A DNA stretch of 64,000 bases from Mansonella perstans (Eukaryota > Nematoda > Chromadorea > Rhabditida > Onchocercidae), in contig JBAMDO010000568.1 of assembly GCA_037074765.1 (NCBI GenBank), positions 310,001-374,000 on the forward strand, given 5' to 3'. The position numbers and the translations under genes were made by a program. Positions within the stretch are counted from its first letter, which is position 1; each line of letters starts with the position of its first letter. A model generated the notes under the pieces. The model was not told the origin of the DNA. It searched no databases and saw only the letters and a list, made by a program, of their open reading frames with translations. Below, one piece after another: positions 1 through 12,084 of the stretch.

Positions 1-422
1 TTCTGAATAAACGAATATTTGCCACGGACAAGAATACATCATAGAGTCAATAGTTATACTTTTAGCGGAAGAGACGTGAAACACTTGCTGAGATTTGGAT
101 TAAATTTATCCAATTTTTATTTAATTTTATTTGAATATAGCATATACCCGCTGTTTGAACAGCTTTATAATGAAAATAGATACTATCTATGCTGAACTAT
201 CATCTTTCCGTTCATATCTCTTTACATTAGTTTGCCTTTAATATGAAATTTTTTCATGAACAAATATGTGAGATTTTATGGTTGCGTTTTTTGTCCTCAT
301 AAACTATTCATTCTTCTTATCTAAAAGAGAGCATTGAAAATTAGAACCTTGAACTTTGAACTTTGAACTTCTTTTTTCTTTCACATTGGTTTCATGCTTA
401 GAATAACTTAAGTAAGTTTCAG
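1..422. other. Upstream flank of the cyclophilin gene
   Basis: No coding exon is supported here. Around 347-371 a heptamer of the type TTGAACT is repeated about three times. The last bases (410-422) form a polypyrimidine/AG acceptor that abuts the cyclophilin ATG, so the stretch probably holds promoter sequence and an outron. Confidence 0.5.
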
Positions 423-1705
423 ATGATTTGGCACTATGAATCGTTATTGCTGTTGGTTTTATGTATATTAAATGTATATGCTACATTGAAATCAAACGAT
501 GAACCGAAAGGACCAAAAGTGACGGACAAGGTGGCAATAATCATTATGTAGCATTTTTCCTCCTCACTACTTATTAATAATACATCGGAAAATTACATGA
601 ACATATGCTGAAATGATAAAACTAAGCAGGTGCTAAGCAGATTATAAATATTACGAATAACTATTTCGCATGTATCAAGATATTTGCAAATTCATATTGC
701 ACAAGTCAATACAACTTTTCTTGAGTCGCTTTTAATTATTCGTTTCCTCATATTTCCTTTAATTTTCCACCACCTCGAAGTAGGATAACTAAACTACTTT
801 TCTATTTTTTTTTCCTATAATGTCTTAGAAGCGTAATAGTTCTGCAGGTTGTTTTCACGATAAAAATAGGAGATGAAGAAACAGGCACAATAACAATTGG
901 CTTATTTGGGAAGACAGTTCCAAAAACTGTGAAAAACTTCATCCAATTATCAAAAAATGCCGAAGGAGTAAGTCTGTTTTTTACAACTGAATTCTTATCA
1001 TACAACATTCGGCTTTTGATTTGTTATATTCCTTACATCTGGTTTCTTCAGCAATGGAACTTATGAACTCATAAACTAAGATCTTAAGAAAATTTCACTT
1101 AATAAACCCTTTCGAATTTTCAGGAAGGTTATACTGGTTCGAAATTCCATCGAATTATCCAAGATTTTATGGTACAAGGTGGAGACTTCACCAAAGTAAA
1201 GATTTTTTGTATAAACGTTTTTTCTCTAATTATTTAATATATTGTTCTTTTTGCTCTCTCTCTTTTTGATATTATTTAAAATATCACTGTTCATCTCAGG
1301 GTGATGGTACCGGCGGTAAATCTATATATGGTGAGAAATTCGCCGATGAAAATTTCAAATTGAAGCATTATGGTGCTGGATGGGTTAGCATGGCAAATGC
1401 TGGACCAGATTCGAACGGTTCTCAGTTCTTCATTACTTTAAAAAAAACACCTTGGCTCGATGGCAAACACGTTGTTTTTGGCAAGGTACGACAGCTGATC
1501 AGATATTCTTGCTTCACTATTTGTAGTTCTTCTTTAATTCCTTTCTCTTCAGGTTCTTGAAGGAATGAAAGTAGTAAGGAAAATGGAAAACACGAAAACA
1601 GATAAGCCTGGTGATAAGCCCGTAAAGGATGTCGTAATCGTAAAGGCAGAACATCTGGTTGTAGAGACTCCATTTGCGGTTCACAAGACTGATGCAGAAG
1701 ATTAA
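423..1705 (+). CDS. Secreted/ER cyclophilin-type peptidyl-prolyl cis-trans isomerase (cyclophilin B-like)
   Basis: Five exons join in frame: 423-530, 848-967, 1124-1195, 1300-1485 and 1553-1705, giving about 212 aa, close to cyclophilin B (about 200-215 aa). Residues 1-20 are a hydrophobic signal peptide ending VYA. The isomerase core is intact: FHRII with the catalytic Arg, DFMVQGGDF, the GTGGKSIYG loop, SQFFITL and [11 protein letters not shown], including the Trp that in the family gives cyclosporin A sensitivity. The protein should catalyse proline isomerisation during folding in the secretory pathway or after secretion. There is no KDEL-type tail; the C-terminus is HKTDAED. The start was chosen because the ATG directly follows a consensus acceptor (TTTCAG/ATG), as expected after leader trans-splicing. 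An AATAAA lies at 1768-1773. Nematodes have several cyclophilins, so a one-to-one symbol is not assigned. Confidence 0.93.
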
Positions 1706-4700
1706 ATAAGAGGTACTTTTCGAAATCCATCCACGAATTTTGAAAACATAATTCATCTGTACTTGTTAATAAAAGGAAACTTTGGAAATTAATTTAGACA
1801 GGTTGTTCAGGAAATTATCTTATTGTTTTTATTGTTACTGTTAGAATTGTTTGCTTATTTCACTGGTTAATTAGGATTAAAAGATTACAAATCAATGAAA
1901 CTGATTACATACAAACAAGGAGAAGTTCAAAATTATTAACAAAAAGCTCGATCTTCTATGCATTTTCTAAATCCTAATAAACATGAAAGAAATGAAAGAA
2001 TTGCCTTTTAGAAATAAGAAAACTGACATAGCTAAATTGACATAGTCGTTCGAATGAAAGTTAATTTGGAATAGTTGTACATTCTCACACGCGAAATAAA
2101 TCTTTGTATCTATTTCTAATCATTTCCATCTCCAATTCACCAGTTGAAGCACTGTTTTACAAATGTCATCGCAACAAATGATTGCTCTCATTAAACCCTG
2201 CAATGGTTCCTATGCAGTACTGAATCCTTACGTATTCTCTTGCAATTACTTAAATCGAGTACACATGTTTAAATTATTATTCTTGTTAATGGATGATAAC
2301 AATAAGATAACAGCTAATAAAATATATCTAATGTAGGGAACTGGTCTACAAGTGAATTTAAATGACAAAAAGATCGTGAAAAAAATGTATCTAGAATTTC
2401 GATAGTCTTTTAGTAAGATTTTTTGATCCTCATTGTTTACTTCGTATAAATCAAAGGGTTTAATAATCAGCATTAAATCACTGAAACAATCGAATTTATT
2501 TCAGCAATATCCTGTAAGTGGTATTTCTGAATTTTCTTGTGTCCAAAGGAATAACTTCTTCCATTCATCAATGATGTCCAATTAAAACTATGCCCTATCG
2601 TCCCTATTAAATTTAAAACTAAGAAATTCATTTTATCCATTCATCTTTTTTAACACTACTTAATAGAGGTAGAACTAAAGACATAGTTCAATTTGAAAGG
2701 ATTAATTGTTCAAAAAAGCTCACATTCAAATCCTTACTGGAATTCATAATTTGGATTCTAAACTTTTTGATCTGAATACAAATTTTGAGGCATTTGATTT
2801 TTCAGTTCTAATTTTACTTCAAACATTTAAAAATAACAGATTTTAAAGAATGAGATACGAAAAACCGACAATTTGGGTAATTTTAAGTTGTTGTCATTAC
2901 ATTTGTTTTGGGATCCATGAACTTTCACAATAATAAGTATTTAAATCTTCTGAAGTTTAGAATCCACCAGCTGTATTTACCTCATTCTTTCTCGAATTAA
3001 GCAACGTGGGCAGTATTTTCAAGAGAATTAACGATAGACACTTTCTTTGCTTATCACTAGTTTGTGATATCATTATGTGTAATGAACTAGTCAACATTGT
3101 TGAACATTAAATGCATTAATGCAAGTTATATCATTTCTAGCACTTCATACTGCTGTCGCTCAATGCAAACTGCCGAAGGGTCATTCGTACTTATTTTAAA
3201 GATTGCATATTTTTTGATAGGATGGATTATAGCGAAAAAATTTAACTTCTTTATGGATCAATCGAAGCAAACTAAAATGGTTACTTCCACAAACAGTTTG
3301 TTTTTGCCAATAAATAATTAACAAAAACACAATAAATTTTAAGAATAATAACTTTTGAACTATTAAATGCATCGATGAAATGTATTATATTGATAAATTA
3401 GTGGCATTTATAACTTTCAAAATGCTGGAATGTTTCGCTTCAGAACATTTTAATATCGCACTCACTGAATGCTATTCATTTAAAAGTGATAAAATGAAAT
3501 AAAGAGGGTCAGCTGTCAATTCATTATCATTATCAGCATATGTTTGTTATTCGCCTGATCGTATTATTAGTAGGTCAATAGTTGACTTCAAATTTTGACT
3601 GCATTAAATTCGTTATATCTTGTAATGTTGAAATTCAAGAGTCCAAAATTATAAATATGAATAAACGGAAGAAAAATATCTCAGCTTGTACGATATTTTA
3701 ACTTTCTGCAGTTTTCAATTCCATTTCATCTTTTCAGGTTCTATCTATCCGAGTAAATTTCAGATAATTTTAATGTGGGTTTACTGTTTGCTAAATTACA
3801 TCTCACTTTATAAAAGAGTATATATATATACTTTTTTCTCAAAGCATTTTGTTCAACTTTAATTTTGATAACATCTACTAATCTATCGAATAAACAGAAT
3901 TAAGGATACGCATCTTTCCATCCTGCTATTTATATTTCTTTTTTGCATCATAAAATGGATATTCTAAAGTGAGAGAATGATGCTGAGCAAATGCACTGGA
4001 AAATGTATGTTCAATGTTGCTAACTTGCTGAGGTTCCTATTTCTGTATTCTAGCAAGTGAAGATTTACTTTTTCAAGCAGATCAGTTATTTTGTTAGTTC
4101 CCGCAATTTAAATGCTAAAAGTAAAAATCTACTTCATATTAGCAGATTCCATTCAGAATAACCAACAAAATTAAACTGGCAATAGTACACTATTGAGGAA
4201 TCATGAAATACGTCAAGAGCTCATGAGATAAAGCATGATATTGCGCAGTAAAGATCAGAAAAGCGTTAGTTGGTTGTAAATCAACCGATAATATCGTGAA
4301 CAGCCCCCATAATGGGTTTACTATCTCGGTATATGCGTAAATGAAATAGTGGGAAATGTACTGCAGTGAATATCTGAGACGCTTTCATATTGACGTACAT
4401 ACAGCAAGCACCCGCTTTTCCCAAACAGCAAAAACTGCGGATCAAATAGCACTCACTATTTTTTGAAAGCACTGAAAAAGAAACAAATTTTATTGATCTG
4501 TATCCGAGTAATTCCATGAACATAGAAACATGGAAAAAGGAACAAATTTGAAAAGTAACATAACATTCCAAACAAACAATCGAAAACGCAGATACAAATA
4601 AGAGGTACACATTGCAAAAATGAGAAAACATTCGGAAGAATTTACGAAAAGACAGACTGTTTTATATAAAACATAAAATGATAACAACTGCTTCGTAATA

Positions 4701-5196
4701 TTAAAAATTAACGGTAAACAATACGCAAAGCGACGGATAAATAATTTTGTTATTATCATTTTTCAAAGTTTGTAGTTGGCAACCAAAGATTTCAGAATCC
4801 AATCGGGCTGTGCGCATAATAATAAATAATTGGAATGAAAGTCACAATGGAAATTAACCGTAACGAAGCAGAACAATGATATAACATTCATCCACGATTT
4901 ATCTAACTAAAATGCTGTCAATGATGAAAAAAAAACGGGCAGTCAAACAAACAACAGTACCTATCTTGTAATAAAACAGACCCGATTAGATCACAGAAAA
5001 TCGATTTCTTTTATCTTTTCAAAAATCTTGCCATTTCGTTAAATTATATTTAGCTCCATTTTCTGCCCATTATTTTATCCCCTCACAATAAATTAGTCAT
5101 CCAATCTGTGACCGTCGTCTTTACAATCATTCAAATTCTGTAATAAGAGAAATAACAAACGAGACCATTACATTTTCAATAACTAATCAGACGAGT
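1706..5196. other. Gene-poor intergenic region
   Basis: About 3.5 kb between the end of the cyclophilin gene and the end of the lamin gene. Open frames here (up to about 116 codons) have no recognisable motif and AT-driven composition. I saw no tRNA-like clover leaf or strong tandem repeat. It presumably contains both 3' UTRs. Confidence 0.5.
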
Positions 5197-8100
5197 CTAC
5201 ATGACAACACATCGCTGATCCGGATCTTGACCATCATCACTGACAAACTGTCCATATTGCAGCTCAGCTACGCTTTCTCTGGTAGCCATTTCATTGCCAT
5301 CCGCGTCAACCAAAGATGTTTTGACTCGATCACCTGCGGGCCACTGCTGATTTTTCATTACCAGCTGAGATGGTGGCGCATGTTTTTCACCACTATCAGC
5401 ACTCCAAACCTTTAATAAATTCAAATACAATTCAGTGGAACTTTTTTTTTATTGGTCAAAGAAAGGCAGAAACATTTTCAAGTTGTACAGTTTTTTCTTT
5501 CTTCACCTCGTCTTGTTCATCTTCCATGCTTTCATTTCCGTAACAAAAGGAGAAGTAAGCATTTTCCACACAATAATCAGCTTCTAAAACAAAAGGATCT
5601 AACTTGAATAAAAAACATAAACATACAGTAATTGCATCACCAGGTTTCATCGTTTGTCTAGAATGGAATTTGTAAACAGTTTCTTTATCATTAGCAATGC
5701 TCTTGACGGCCCACTGACCAATTGAGATTGTTTCCTCGCCTTTATTTACTAACTTTATGAACTTCCCATCCGTGTCATGCTCCTCGATTTCGATATCGCA
5801 ATCTGTGTTGGAAGTCGTCTGAAATCAATTCGTTGAATAACACACTTGAATTAGCCCTTGATTTTTAGTTGAAGTTGGCAATATACAATATCTTCAGGAA
5901 ATTTTTAGAAGCATTATCTCAAAATCAAGTCAACAACGATGTATAAATATAACGTACAACATAATCTGTCAAAATAAGATGTAGTTAATTCAAAAACTGA
6001 ACTAATAATATCAAGAACCTTGTAAGTTTTTGCAGTGTTGCGATAATACAAACTGTCGTCTGATGCATTAAATCGTTTGCGTTTAATTGAACGACGATGA
6101 CCGGAATCTGCATATGACAAACTGAAGCGATCACCAGAAGATGGTGAAGCCGCTGGAGAACCTCCAGAAGACTGCTGCGAAATATTTAGTCTAAACGATA
6201 AATAATAATAAAACGGCTGAAGTAATAAAGCAGAATAAACATACAGTTACCAAGGAATGGTACGTTAGAATTCACATGTTACGAAATCGAAAATTTCTTG
6301 ATCAACGCTAAATAAGTGAAGAAATACCGAGATTCTTCTCCTTCCAATAAATTCTGGTATGCTTTCAGCTCTGTGTCAAGCTGCACTTTAAGATCAAACA
6401 AATCTTGGTATTCATTCAACAAACGATCAATTTCACCCTGAAGCTCCGTAATACGCTTGTCACGTTGACTAATACGAACATCACAATCATCGCGCACAAA
6501 ACGGAGCTAAAATATACATCGTAATCAAGCTTTTCACTGATTAAAACACTATGCATTGGTATATAATACAGGATATCAGGACGAACAGCAACTAATACAA
6601 TGAGTTATTACAATGAAATATTAACAAACTAATACAATGAGATATTAACAAACCTGACTCTCCAAGTCAGCGATCTTCTTGTTAAGGCCTTCTATACGGC
6701 TCTCATAACCTCCTCCAACTTTTTCCATTTCATGAATACGTAGACGCAATCTTGCCGCCTCCTCTTTTGCTAGATTCATTTGTTGACGAGCTTCATTTGC
6801 TTCATTAAGCTTATTCTAAAGTAGTATTTATGAGTTTACAAAATGAAACAAAATACGACCAATAAACATTTAATTCTGAAACGGTACTAACCTTATAGGT
6901 TTCATCGATATCGCGTCGATTCTTGTTCAGTCGTTCGTCAAATTCAGCGCGCATTGCTTGAAGTTGTTCTTGCAGGCGTGACTCATACGTACGCTCCATT
7001 TCACGTGCCGTTGTTGTCATCTCCACTTGCCGTTTTCGATGTATTTCTTCCAACTGCTGAAAAAAGCGTAGCATATTCATAAGTTTAAACATATTTTTAT
7101 AAATTCCATTAAAATCAGTACGAACCCTTATTATGATAATTTGACATTGAAACATTATTTACAACCCCATAACACATCGTTAAATTTTATGTAATACACG
7201 ATAAGTAATATATCACATAAAATTAAAAAAAAAAAGGAGGTTAAACTTGCCCCTTCATGCGTTCTCTTTAAAAATTCGTAATCTTCCTTTAGCGACTGGT
7301 TCTGGTTATGAAGTGCAGTATTGGCAAGCGCTTCATCCTCAACCTGTTTTCGCAATATGTCCAACTGCTGCTTCAAGTCTTCATTTTCGGTAAACAGATT
7401 CTAAAAATCATATTTATAACAAAACCCATATAAAACTTAAAATTAACCCACATATAATCCAAACCTTATTTTCATCCTCCAGATGTCTTCTCACGTTATC
7501 AGCAGTATTCAGTCTCGCCTGGAAATCCTGTATAAGACTGTCGTTAGTTAGACGAAGCTTTTCAGACTGCTTCAGTTCTTTATCAAGTTTCCCAATCTTA
7601 AAATACGCGAAGATTAATTCATATTCTTGACAAAAATAAACAAAATTAAAAACGAGATAATACAAATTAAAAATATAAGTAGGCTAACAATTCTTCGAAC
7701 AAAAATCAAATTCATATTAGAAAACAAATGAAGAAAGCAAATAATTCCCAATTGTGCACTTGTGCAATCTCACATCATATGCGATGTTCTTAAGAGCTAG
7801 TAAAAGATTGAAAAGATTACTCTAGCACGAAGATTATCGCGTTCGGCTAATGCCGATTTTGCCTCCATATTGACACGAGTTTTCTCTTTTAAAGCATCGT
7901 CGATTAAATCCCGCAACTCCTTGACTTTTGCTTCATAACGTGCTACCAGATCATGCCTCTCTTTCTTTTCGACCACTTCGCTTTCATTTATTCGCACGTT
8001 CAACCGTTCATTCTCGAGTTCAAGCTGACGGACTCGCTTAAAAAAATGATAAAACTGGCTTTTCTTAATAACAAATCCATTTTTAAAAAAGCACTTCTTC

Positions 8101-8649
8101 ATTATAGCACCTATGATTAACTATCAACATTTACAAAAATATAACGTTAAATAACTGCGGAATAGCTAATAAAAAATCGGTGTTCATCTTTGACAAAAAT
8201 GAAACTTAAAATAAATATTTACATCGATGTAAACAGCGAGACGGTCGTTCAAATTTGATAATGTATCCTTTTCATATTGTCGAGTCCGACGACTGGGTGA
8301 AACCGAAATGCTGGAAAACAAGAATGTACAAATTATTAAGAGTTCCGCAATTATCACAGAAAACATAAAAAATTTTTAAGATAGAAACACATTCACAATT
8401 TCTCACCGAATTATGTACAAAGTGAATGGTTATTATCTTAATTTTTACAGTCAAAAAATTCTCAATTCTCTTATCGTCAGAAAATTGATCAATTATTGAG
8501 TATATAATGTAAAAGACATACTTAAAAGAACATTCCGTTCCATCTCCACTGTTCTCTACAAGAATCGGATATTCAGCTGCTATAGTCCGACTGCTCGATG
8601 GCACATTTGTTGCACGAGACGAAGAACGTTTTGGCTTTGATGCAGACAT
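5197..8649 (-). CDS. lmn-1: Nuclear lamin (B-type, CaaX-terminated intermediate filament protein)
   Basis: Eleven exons join in frame (8649-8522, 8310-8223, 8036-7821, 7596-7465, 7400-7251, 7056-6892, 6815-6654, 6506-6328, 6190-6019, 5818-5627, 5409-5197), giving about 598 aa. The Ser/Pro-rich head has the mitotic-type motif SPSR before the rod. The rod starts with LNDRLAVYIDRVRQLE and ends with AYQNLLEGEESR, the two intermediate-filament consensus ends. The tail carries a basic nuclear localisation signal (KRKR), an Ig-like lamin-tail domain (WSADSG, LVMKNQQWPAGD) and a C-terminal CVVM CaaX box for farnesylation. It should polymerise into the lamina under the inner nuclear membrane. C. elegans has a single lamin of similar size. 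Oddities: the intron after 7251 uses a GC donor (GCAAGT), and the last intron stays open in frame (see findings). Confidence 0.96.
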
Positions 8650-9150
8650 TTTTTTTGTCAGTATAATCTTTCGGAGAACTTAAGAATTAAATTACTGTAA
8701 ATAACAACAAATAAACTGTTATATTCATCACGTCGTGAACTAATTCTTGACAATGCATTGATATATAAATAACATTCGATAGATTACAATGATTACAATG
8801 ATATTATTCGTTCATACATATATTTATTATTAACGAATATCTCATAAAATGAATGATCTACAAGAGACTTATTTACGTATCCTTCCAAACATTTCCAGAA
8901 GTACTTCTACCATTTGCACACGTAAATGTATGCTTACTTCCAAGTATTTATATGAGCATACATATGTAAAATTACAAGAAAGCTTAATAAAAAGTTAATA
9001 ATTTAAATTACGTATTGATTAAATTAAATTATTATATTAAGTATTGGTTATTAAAAAGCTCATCACGATGAATGTGTTTGGTATGACGAACGATGATGAA
9101 TACATTTACTAGAAAGAGATGAAAGGAAGAAGTAAAGAGAAGAGACTAAA

Positions 9151-9392
9151 GAAGTAATGCGATGTATCAGTAGTGTACGTGCAACTGTGAATGAATTAAA
9201 GTGAAAGGAGTAATGAGGAAAGTGCAATGTATCAAGTAGTGTACGTGCAACCTGTTAATGAGGTAAAGAGAAAGGAGTAATGAGGAAAGTGCAATGTATC
9301 AAGTAGTGTACGTGCAACTGTGAATGAGTTAAAGAAAAAGGAGTAATGAGGAAAGTGCAATGTATCAAGTAGTGTACGTGCAACCTGTTAAT
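9151..9392. repeat. Tandem repeat, about 3.5-4 copies of a 66/67-bp unit
   Basis: The core AGTGCAATGTATCAAGTAGT recurs at 9221, 9288 and 9354, with a degenerate first copy near 9155. Each copy continues through GTACGTGCAAC and a purine-rich GTAAAGAGAAAGGAGTAATGAG-like stretch. Two alternating variants follow the GCAAC (CTGTGAATGA and CCTGTTAATG), so the array may have grown as a dimer. Confidence 0.9.
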
Positions 9393-9842
9393 GTAAGCAG
9401 TAATTTAGATTGAACATACAAAGTGCAATAAGTTGTTATATTACTGAAAAATTGTAGAGAAAAAGAGCACAATACAGTTTTTAAATAATCACATAAATGA
9501 TGAAAAAAAAAAAAAAAAAGAACGCACAAAACGCATTCGCAATGCAAAAAGCTTTCGCTAACGCTTTGCAATGCAATAGTGTGTGTTTGCCCATTGATAG
9601 ATTTATGAATCTGTAAAGCGAGCGATCGCTTTTATTCTCACTAAAACATACATAGTGGACACCTGTTATCATTTAGACAATTGTTGCAGTATAATACAAC
9701 AAACCTAAAATGTAAGAACTACAAAGTGTAATCATACAACTTAAAACATCTAAAAAATCTCACGTCTAAATAAAACGCACCCCAGTACCACTCCTCCACT
9801 GCGCTGCGCTAATACCACAGAGACAATGAATGAATGACCCTC

Positions 9843-9866
9843 GTTGCCTTGCCTTGCCTTGCCTTA
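9843..9866. repeat. Short pentanucleotide repeat (TTGCC)n
   Basis: About four consecutive TTGCC/CCTTG units are visible in intergenic DNA. This is a minor microsatellite. Confidence 0.8.
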
Positions 9867-10437
9867 CTCATTCCCTCAATTACAAAAATTTTTGAAGAAC
9901 TTACGAGCACCCGTTGTGCAAATCTAAATTCCACTAACAAATCATTTTTAGAGATCTAAATAAGATAAGATTAATTTATGGTAAGATGAAATGAGTTAAA
10001 ATTTACTTTTATATTACTAATAGAAAAATAATTGACCTATTTTTAATGTATATTGAAGCTATTATAGTACTGATATTAGTGTAATATTTAGTATTTAAAT
10101 ATTTTCAATTTTTGCGGTAAAAATAAGGAAAAATTTTAATCAATGTATATTTGTGTAGTGAATATATTTGGGAAAATAGAAGATATCATTGTAGCGTAAT
10201 ATACGTGGAATAAATGATGATACTCGGATATAACTTACTTATTCTTTCTTATCAGTAACTTTTATTCTAGATAAACGTGATAAATTATACGTATATATCG
10301 ATTAATGTATCTAGTATTTTGAAATTAAAATTTAAAATTAAATATAGTTGCTGGTAATTTTGCTTGAATTCTTTAATAATAATTTTGGTATAGTTAAAAT
10401 GAAATAAACAACAGTGATAACTTAGAGATCTTTTATT

Positions 10438-10467
10438 ATTTCTATTTGATCTATATCAAATAGAAAT
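10438..10467. repeat. Perfect 13-bp inverted repeat
   Basis: ATTTCTATTTGAT at 10438-10450 is mirrored by its exact reverse complement at 10455-10467 around a 4-nt spacer (CTAT). It lies in intergenic DNA and could extrude as a hairpin. No function is assigned. Confidence 0.85.
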
Positions 10468-11235
10468 TCAAACTCAAATATATTTACAAATTAAACGGTT
10501 GATATGTGTTTTAAGAGTTAATTATAAGTGGATCCATGGTATATATTTGACTGAGAGATTGATTTTACAGCTTTTACAGTTTGAACCGTAGGAAAAAAAA
10601 AATGTGATTTGTCGTGTTGATTGCTTATTTTTGCCAATAATTAAATGAATTTAGTAAAAATAATAATTAAATGAATATTGGCATTGAGTGAAATTCCCAA
10701 TGGAATACCATTGGAACGACATATTCTTTCATTTTTAAAAGGGCCTCGTTAATATTGACTATCAAATTTTGGATTTTTAGACATTTAGTAAATGGGAAAA
10801 TTTCTTCAAATTTCGATTAGCTACAGATATCCTCTATACTGTTAACGTATTGTCGTATTTAGCGCTATGCTATCCAAATTAGCGTTTTTTTTTTCCTCAT
10901 TCTATCATTTAATCATTATCTTATCATTAAAATATCGAAATGTTTAAAAAATTTTTAAACGAAATGAAATTTTTAACAATATTTGCAACAGCTTTGCTTA
11001 TTATGCAAATTTTACTTTTCCAACTTTTTTTTTTTTTTTTCGAGAAATTTCCCCAAATGAAATTTGCATCAGCTCATCTATGCTCTCTGTTAACTACATG
11101 CAGTTATAATTTCCTACCTTTTCTCTCAGTAATCAAAAATCGACTATTATGAACTTCGATTGTTCATCGTAAATTTCAGGTTTTTTTTTTGATTTATTAG
11201 ATTGAGAAAGATTTAGAGATCAGAAAATGTTCAAG

Positions 11236-11413
11236 TATTTTCAATTCGATCTAAACAATAGTTCATAGGTCAAATTTAAGAATAATTATATAGCTTATCC
11301 ATGCTGTAGAAAGTTGTTGAGTGCTATTTTCAATTCGATCTAAACAATAGTTCATAGGTCAAATTTAAGAATAATTATATTGCTTATTCATGCTGTAGAA
11401 AGTTGTCGAGCGC
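11236..11413. repeat. Recent tandem duplication, two copies with an 89-bp period
   Basis: The segment beginning TATTTTCAATTCGATCTAAA at 11236 recurs at 11325 with only a few differences over about 88 bp (for example GTTGTTGAGTGC against GTTGTCGAGCGC). The near-identity in otherwise unconserved intergenic DNA suggests a recent duplication. Confidence 0.9.
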
Positions 11414-11995
11414 CATTAAGTATCATTCTACATTCATTACAAATTAAATGCTAGTGCTTTTTTGCATTACTTCAGTTTTATTTTCGAGCTTACCAATTTT
11501 GAAATATTTAAAAGATCAATTCAAATTTTTGATAAAATTAATAAAAAACAAAAACTGGACAATATGGACAGTAAAAAAATTGGGTAGATTAACAATTCTT
11601 CAAATTTATACTTGTTAAGAAACAAATGTAAATAGCAAAATAATTTCAAATATTCATGCAACTTAATAAAATTAATGAAGCTTGAGAAAGCACACTGTGC
11701 TTTCATTAGCATAGAGGATTTAGATTGGATTGAAACAAAACTGACCAGCTCAAACTGACCACTTCATAGTTCTCTACTACCTTTGAAAGACATTTCTTTA
11801 CATCGTTCCCATCCTAATCTCATACCACGTTTTACCTGTCCAATCTTATCCCGCAAAGTTATCTGTTTCCTTAGGATATAGTAACACAGATATTAACTTC
11901 TCTTCCTCATCCAATAATTATGCAAAGTATACTAATTATTTTTATTTTTCTCCACTCGCAATAAACGTATCTCAGTAGCCTTTGCAAAAGTTGTA

Positions 11996-12084
11996 TGCCC
12001 CATGGCAGGTTCGAACTGCCGACCTTCGCATCTCTTAGCAGTCACTTATAAGTACGACGCGCTAACCAACTGCGCTAATGGGGC
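11996..12084 (-). tRNA. tRNA-Ile, anticodon UAU, with a ~15-nt intron
   Basis: On the minus strand the sequence folds as a full clover leaf. The acceptor stem is GCCCCAT/ATGGGGC with discriminator A. The D-arm contains GCGC..GCGC, the anticodon stem is TCGTA/TGCGA, and the T-arm is GGCAG-TTCGAAC-CTGCC. The anticodon loop CTTATAA puts UAU at positions 34-36 and is interrupted after position 37 by about 15 nt, as in canonical intron-containing eukaryotic tRNA-Ile(UAU) genes. Internal A and B boxes for RNA polymerase III are intact. A TTTT terminator lies within 10 nt downstream (about 11986-11989). It decodes the AUA codon. Confidence 0.95.

Larger units (their letters stand above)
8650..11995. 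other. Intergenic region between lamin and tRNA-Ile
   Basis: No coding exon is supported. It presumably contains the lamin promoter. Specific repeats inside are listed separately (9151-9392, 9843-9866, 10438-10467, 11236-11413). Poly-A/T runs occur near 9500 and 11030. Confidence 0.5.

Noticed and set aside
4281..4759. Overlapping 116- and 89-codon minus-strand frames in the gap after cyclophilin
   Set aside because: Phe/Leu/Cys-rich, two mutually overlapping frames and no splice sites joining them to anything; likely chance.
5456..5600. A separate gene inside the last lamin intron
   Set aside because: The frame is continuous with lamin exon 10 and has no start of its own; treated only as a possible alternative lamin end.
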